Origin: Acanthosepion lycidas
Lineage: Eukaryota > Mollusca > Cephalopoda > Sepiida > Sepiidae
NCBI GenBank assembly: GCA_963932145.1
Contig: OZ010574.1
Coordinates: 82,996,049 to 83,060,048, forward strand
Direction of reading: 5' to 3'
Length of the DNA stretch: 64,000 bases
The position numbers and the translations under genes were made by a program. Under the pieces are notes generated by a model that saw nothing but the letters and a program-made list of their open reading frames with translations, searched no databases and was not told where the DNA came from. Every line of letters starts with the position of its first letter. The first letter of the stretch is position 1. Positions 59,219-64,000 of this stretch are shown in pieces.

Positions 59219-59384
59219 TATTTTCTATTTTAAAAATATTGTCCCATCACTACACAAGAATTAGCAAATTTAATTATAAAATTAGATCTAAAATCCATAG
59301 CGCCATTCCATTCTCAACTGATTTTTGGAATAAAAATAATTACTAAGAACACCAGATTGTAAATCTTATTGTTCTTTCTCATTA

Positions 59385-59389
<5 letters not shown>

Positions 59390-59417
<28 letters not shown>
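59390..59417. repeat. TA microsatellite
   Basis: Short TA run. Confidence 0.93.
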
Positions 59418-59420
<3 letters not shown>

Positions 59421-59530
59421 AAAAATATATAGAAAATAGGAAAGAACTCGTTAAGTAAATAATTCAAAGTTCTTTAGTATTTTTGTTATTATTTTTAAAA
59501 AATAATGCTCGATACAAAAGTAGAACATGA

Positions 59531-59622
59531 ATATAATTATTTATTTAAAAATATGATTGCAACACGCGTGTTGGAATCATATTTTTAAATAAATAATTAT
59601 ATATATATATATATATATATGT
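59531..59622. repeat. 72-bp spacerless palindrome next to a TA run
   Basis: Arms of 36 bp meet at acacg/cgtgt with no spacer (centre 59566/59567) and differ at one position. A TA run follows at 59600-59622. Confidence 0.93.
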
Positions 59623-59689
59623 AATATAAATGACCCTTGAGTTTCATGTACTACTTTGCTAAAGTTAAAAGTTTTTCTTTGTGATTTTA

Positions 59690-60120
59690 CTTGCTTTCAT
59701 GACTTTTACTGATATTTTTTTTAATATTTTACATCTTTTCTTGATGTTTACATTTGTGACAACTGTTTTCTGAAATATTTTTTTGATGGCTAATCCATTT
59801 TTCTTGCTTATATTTTTCTCAAATCTATTTTGGTGAAATTCTTTAAATCTATTTTTTTCTGGTTCTCATCATGCCATTGTTTTTCATTTTTGTTTGTTTG
59901 CTCATCGCTCTTCAACTTTTTAAAAATGTCTAATATCCTGAGGTTGTCTCATTACTGCACTGGTTGCATACATAACTATTGAACCCAGTCATTCTCATTG
60001 TACTGTTGACACCTACGACAAATTTTATTTGACAATTCTTGTGTCTAGCAGCTTTCCTAACCAGAAAATCTTGGTGAAGGAACCAGTTTAGTGACTCATG
60101 ACCCAGCCATGTGGCAGGTA
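59690..60120. repeat. Dispersed repeat of unknown type, copy 2
   Basis: 59715-59860 aligns with the copy at 54560-54720. The minus strand reads 'GLAIKKIFQKTVVTNVNIKK' and, from 60110, 'NWFLHQDFLVRKAARHKNCQ', so it may be an old coding sequence. Family not recognised. Confidence 0.45.
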
Positions 60121-60188
60121 GTACTGCATTACATAGTACTAGTACCAGTTGTAGAATGTGCTGACTTATATCAAGTCATTTCTGGACA

Positions 60189-60214
60189 ATATATATATAT
60201 ATATATATATATAT
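60189..60214. repeat. TA microsatellite
   Basis: Short TA run. Confidence 0.93.
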
Positions 60215-60259
60215 TACACTTAGCATAAAGAGAACTGATGTAGTTCACCAACCTTGTCC

Positions 60260-60455
60260 TACTCTGAAGCAATTATGTGGTGAGAAACAAAAACCACCAG
60301 TCTACAAATTTCCAGAGTGACATTGAAAACAGAAGACAAAGGCCTGAACTATGTAAAGTGTTTTACTTATATTGGTAGCAAAGTCAACTACAGTGGAACT
60401 TTAAATGATGAAATCATGCATCAGATTGCTAAGGCTACCACTGCTTTTGACAAGC
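60260..60455 (+). mobile_element. LINE post-RT fragment
   Basis: The plus strand reads 'GLNYVKCFTYIGSKVNYSGT' and 'LNDEIMHQIAKATTAFDKL', the 'F.YLGS....DG....EI..RI.KA..AF..L' block found after the reverse transcriptase in RTE-related LINEs. It is cut off where the mariner transposase remnant starts. Confidence 0.75.
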
Positions 60456-61321
60456 TTTGTATTTTCCCTGATTATCTATGACTTCCTTCCATCTATTAAC
60501 AAGCTTACTAATTCCATTACTGTAAAATTCTTTTGGCTTTGATTCGAAGAACTCACAAATGTCAGTTTTAACCTCTTCCTGTGTTACAAAAGCTGTTTCT
60601 TCCAAATGATTCTGTAAGCTACGAAACAAATGTTAGTCTGAAAGCTTGGTTCAAATGCTCTAATTGCTGACAGTATATTTGAGCATTAATTGTTGCATTA
60701 GGTGGTAAGAATTCAAAGTGGATTATTCCTTGGTGAATCCCACCAGATTGAAAGAAGAACCTTTTGCCCATGAAGTTCCCTTCTCGGCTATGGCTGGGGT
60801 CCTTCCCCTTTACCAAGCCGCTTTCTATAATGCTTCACATTTCAATAAAAGATCCATTTTTCATCGCCAGTCACAAGTCTATTCAAAAAAGGTGAAACAA
60901 GTCAGCAAGAATGGAGAGAAGAGCAGATGTCAACTTGGGATTTGAGGTTGTTTTCAGACAATTCATGAGGCATTCATTTTCCAAGTGTAGGAACTTTTCC
61001 AAGATGTTGAAGATGACGATGAACAGTTGTATGGTTTGAACTGAGTACCACTGCCAATTCCTCAACTGATAAAGCAGGATTTTCTTCAAGGGCTGCTTCA
61101 AGAAGCTTTTCATCAAACTCAACTGGACGTCCAGTTCGATCTTCATCTTCAAGGGTGAAATCTCCACCTCTGAATTTTACAAACCATTTTCTGCAAGTTC
61201 TTTCATTCACACATTCCTCTCCATAAACTGAGTGAATGTTTCTAGCTGCTTTGGCTGCTGAGTTTCCTTTCTTGAACTCATAAAGCATTATGTGCATCAA
61301 ATGATTCTTGGGTACTTCCAT
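60456..61321 (-). pseudogene. Mariner transposase, deleted in the catalytic core
   Basis: From an ATG at 61321, 'FKKGNSAAKAARNIHSVYG' and 'CRKWFVKFRGGDFTLEDEDR' with 'TGRPVEFDE' form the paired HTH of an Hsmar1/SETMAR-like mariner. 'TGDEKW' at 60871-60854 holds the first catalytic Asp; 'KVLLSIWWDS' follows in another frame. At about 60640 the sequence jumps from 'QQLEHLNQAF' to 'FRSLQNHLEETAF', so roughly 60 residues with the second and third Asp are missing. The C-terminus 'RWKEVIDNQGKY' is present. The remnant has several stops. Inverted repeats were not found. Confidence 0.9.
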
Positions 61322-61724
61322 GTAAGCAGGGTTTTAATCAAACAAAATTTAATTTTATTGTTCTCTGAAATAAAATTGGATCAGTTTAAATGCATCTAAA
61401 CATAAAAATAATGTTTAGCTCCATTAGACATTATAAAATACTCTTTAAATTTTGTTCATTTTAACAAAACGTTAACATTCGGATAGAACTTATGGGATGA
61501 CCTGATATTTTTCACAGAATTGAATGTAAATGATTGTTTTACCTCAAATTGTCAATGTTATGTTTTTCTTAGAATAAGTCTCAAACATTTACTATCTATC
61601 CTATAGACCAATAACTACTTCCCTTTAGTTTAATTGTGTTGACGTTTTTATCAGAATTTCACAAGTCAGAATTGGAGTATGTCTTTGATGGGAGAATGTT
61701 TTTAATATTGTGAAATACTTCTTC

Positions 61725-62215
61725 TTCTATGCACTGTGTCCTTTCAAGATTTGGGCAATCATAATTCTCTACAACCTCCTATCCCATGCAGCTCTTGGTA
61801 TTTTTTGTTTTGTTACTATCCCTTCCATACCTTGTTCTGCTCTCCATTCACATAAGCTGATTAGGTCAGTTGTCTGCTGCTTCCTTCTCACCTTTGATAT
61901 GTTTTGTGAGTGTCAAATTCTCTAAGCCCTCTTTCCTCACTTTGTGTTCCAGAAATTTCACTTGTCTGTTTCTGATTCTGAGTATAAGTATTCTTTTTCT
62001 TTCTATCCATGATATTCTTAACATCCCTCTGAAGAACCACATTTCTTCTCTTCACCTGTGAGGAACTTGTCCTTTATTCACTGCAGAATTGATATTGCAT
62101 AGCAGTTCAGAAACTCTTTGTTTCTTGGGAAATTTTCTTGTTTCTTAGTACTTTGCCTAGATTTTCAAAGGCATCTTTTGCTATTCTAATGTATGTTCAG
62201 AGTTCTGTGCAATAA
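61725..62215 (-). mobile_element. RTE-like LINE C-terminal and 3' fragment
   Basis: Runs parallel to 29740-30100 and 31985-32545: the 'FLGHIM..EGLENL' region maps to about 61905-61970 and the final 'ATKDRK..R.MI' region to about 61745-61800, all on the minus strand with many breaks. Confidence 0.68.
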
Positions 62216-63040
62216 AAGTATAATTAATGAAAATTTATTTGTTTACTTAATTTTTTTTAATTCATACTAAAAATAATTTATATGATTTAGAAAAAAACAA
62301 ATAATGACATGTCTAATTTTGTGATAAAATAAACATGAAGAGCTGTTGACTTGTGAGGTTTCAAACTTTTAGTTTTGAACATATTCATTTTACTGAGTTA
62401 TTTTATAAATCAAGTTATGAAGAAAATATGTAATTATCAGCAATAGATTATGATTTAAACCTAAACAGAAGAACTCTAGTGGTAGATCTACAAACTAATG
62501 GCAGCAGATTCCAAAGTGAACTATGGAAGTTAGTAGATTACATTGCACCAGAATAAAAAGATACAGCGTATATTTTTGAGGAAAAAAATTCTTATCTATT
62601 CTGTTTGCTAAATGATAAAAATCGACTCACTTTTTGTTTTTAATGTCTTCACTGCCTTGTACTCGTTTTTTTATATTGTCTCTTTTTGATCATTTAATTA
62701 TAATGATGTTACACTATTCATTTGTTGTTGCTTCTTTCAATGTTGGAAGTGACATTTGATTGTCTTTTGATATCACTACCCTTATTGTTACATCCTGGGT
62801 ATGACAATCAACTGCATCTGCATCCAGGGTAAGATGAAAAAACTATGTCTAACAGCAAGGCCTCTGATCAGGAGGTTTTGAGGAGTGTGGAAGCACTTCT
62901 TAATTGTTGGTGTTCCCAGGTCCACCCTGACCTGGGATGGTAACACCTGTTAGGGTCCCAGCTATGGGCAAATAGTTAACCCTGAAACTGGGTTAAAAAC
63001 GCTATGAAAGTGTAAAAATAGGTTTTAATACCAGAAATGC
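62216..63040. other. Unannotated stretch with a GC-richer block at 62840-63000
   Basis: 62840-63000 ('gcctctgatcaggaggtttt', 'gtccaccctgacctgggat') stands out in base composition directly upstream of the minisatellite and may be the unique end of the same repeat or element. No frame is recognised. Confidence 0.45.
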
Positions 63041-64000
63041 TTTGTAAAAAATTATTACCAGCTATAAATTTTTGAAGAAAAAAAATATTACCAGCAATAC
63101 TTTTTTGAAGAAAAAAAAGAAAAAAATATTACCAGCAATATGTTTTTGAAAAAAAATATTACCAGCAATACTTTTTTGAAGAAAAAGAAGAAAAAAATTA
63201 CTACCAGCAATACATTTTTGAAGGAAAAAAATATTACCAGCAATACTTTTTTGAAGAAAAAGAAGAAAAAAATTACTACCATAGCAATAAATTTTTGAAG
63301 GAAAAAAATATTACCAGCAATACTTTTTTGAAGAAAAAGAAGAAAAAAATTACTACCAGCAATACATTTTTGAAGGAAAAAAATATTACCAGCAATACTT
63401 TTTTGAAGAAAAAGAAGAAAAAAATTACTACCAGCAATACATTTTTGAAGGAAAAAAATATTACCAGCAATACTTTTTTGAAGAAAAAGAAGAAAAAAAT
63501 TACTACCAGCAATACATTTTTGAAGGAAAAAAATATTACCAGCAATACTTTTTTGGAGAAAAAGAAGAAAAAAATTACTACCATAGCAATAAATTTTTGA
63601 AGGAAAAAAATATTACCAGCAATACTTTTTTGAAGAAAAAAATTACTACCAGCAATACATTTTTGAAGGAAAAAAATATTACCAGCAATACTTTTTTGAA
63701 GAAAAAGAAGAAAAAAATTACTACCAGCAATACATTTTTGAAGGAAAAAAATATTACCAGCAATACTTTTTTGAAGAAAAAGATTACTACGAGCAATACA
63801 TTTTTGAAGGAAAAAAATATTACCAGCAATACTTTTTTGAAGAAAAAGAAGAAAAAAATTACTACCAGCAATACATTTTTGAAGGAAAAAAATATTACCA
63901 GCAATACTTTTTTGAAGAAAAAGAAGAAAAAAATTACTACCAGCAATACATTTTTGAAGGAAAAAAATATTACCAGCAATACTTTTTTGAAGAAAAAGAA
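63040..64000. repeat. Minisatellite with 75-bp higher-order unit, continues past window end
   Basis: Two related half-units alternate: one with 'attaccagcaatactttttt' + 'gaag' and an A/G tract, and one with 'actaccagcaatacattttt' + 'gaagg'. The block 'ctaccag' recurs at 63201, 63276, 63353, 63428 and 63503, giving a period of 75 bp. Variants: two copies with 'ctaccatagcaataaat' (63276, 63577) and shortened units around 63635 and 63785. The first units (63040-63180) are irregular. The long Phe/Lys/Val frames across it are repeat artefacts. Confidence 0.95.

Noticed and set aside
60718-60945. Plus-strand 75-codon frame
   Set aside because: Antisense shadow of the mariner transposase containing TGDEKW.
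63088-63979. Long Phe/Lys/Val frames of 100-133 codons on both strands
   Set aside because: They are the minisatellite read in frame; the 75-bp period is a multiple of three, which keeps frames open.

Overview
The window looks like AT-rich intergenic or intronic DNA from an invertebrate animal. I found no host protein-coding gene, rRNA, tRNA or CRISPR array that I can support. Nearly every recognisable feature is a transposable element, usually decayed, or a simple repeat. The mix (Ty1/Copia, Ty3/Gypsy, a CR1/Jockey-like LINE, an RTE-like LINE, a Tx1-like LINE, mariner and Tc1 relics, a Helitron-like element, tRNA-headed SINEs and many long TA microsatellites) fits a large lophotrochozoan genome such as a mollusc. 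That species guess is inference only.

Layout. 0-5 kb holds a 153-bp direct repeat pair, an inverted pair of a dispersed repeat called R1 here, an 80-bp mariner MITE, and LINE 3' ends. 5.0-10.7 kb is a pile-up of LTR retrotransposons: an internally deleted Copia element on + (gag start, integrase, RT, RNase H, LTR-like ends), a Ty3/Gypsy RT-RNase H fragment on +, then a Copia gag on -. 10.7-11.5 kb has an RTE-like RT fragment and R1. 12-16.5 kb is mostly unannotated AT-rich DNA with hairpins and a GA-rich repeat. 16.6-17.9 kb carries two tandem CR1-like 3' ends. 18-27 kb is sparse, with LINE and SINE scraps. 27.05-27.81 kb is a Helitron-like element. 28-33.3 kb is a nest: one RTE-like LINE split by a mariner, a second split by a CR1-like fragment. 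33.6-35.0 kb and 40.46-41.97 kb are a near-identical 1.4-kb direct duplication that flanks a 56-bp-stem hairpin, a Tc1 C-terminus, an internally deleted CR1-like LINE and a full-length SINE. 42.4-46.6 kb is a Tx1-like LINE on - with ORF1, the endonuclease part of ORF2 and three 206-bp monomers in its 5' region. 46.8-48.9 kb has CR1-like 3' ends, one holding a nested SINE, and a seven-copy 28-bp repeat. 49-60 kb is AT-rich DNA with long TA runs, two large palindromes, and the longest CR1-like LINE copy (58.2-59.2 kb). 60.3-62.2 kb holds a mariner transposase pseudogene between RTE-like LINE pieces. 63.04-64.0 kb is a 75-bp higher-order minisatellite that runs off the window.

Nothing here works together as a pathway; the window records successive insertions, nested hits, deletions and local duplications. 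I see no convincing undescribed functional system. The most informative signals are the TA microsatellites at the centres of near-perfect palindromes, the LINE 5' monomers, the duplicated 1.4-kb block with a re-copied internal piece, and a TA repeat that grew in frame inside a retrotransposon RNase H.
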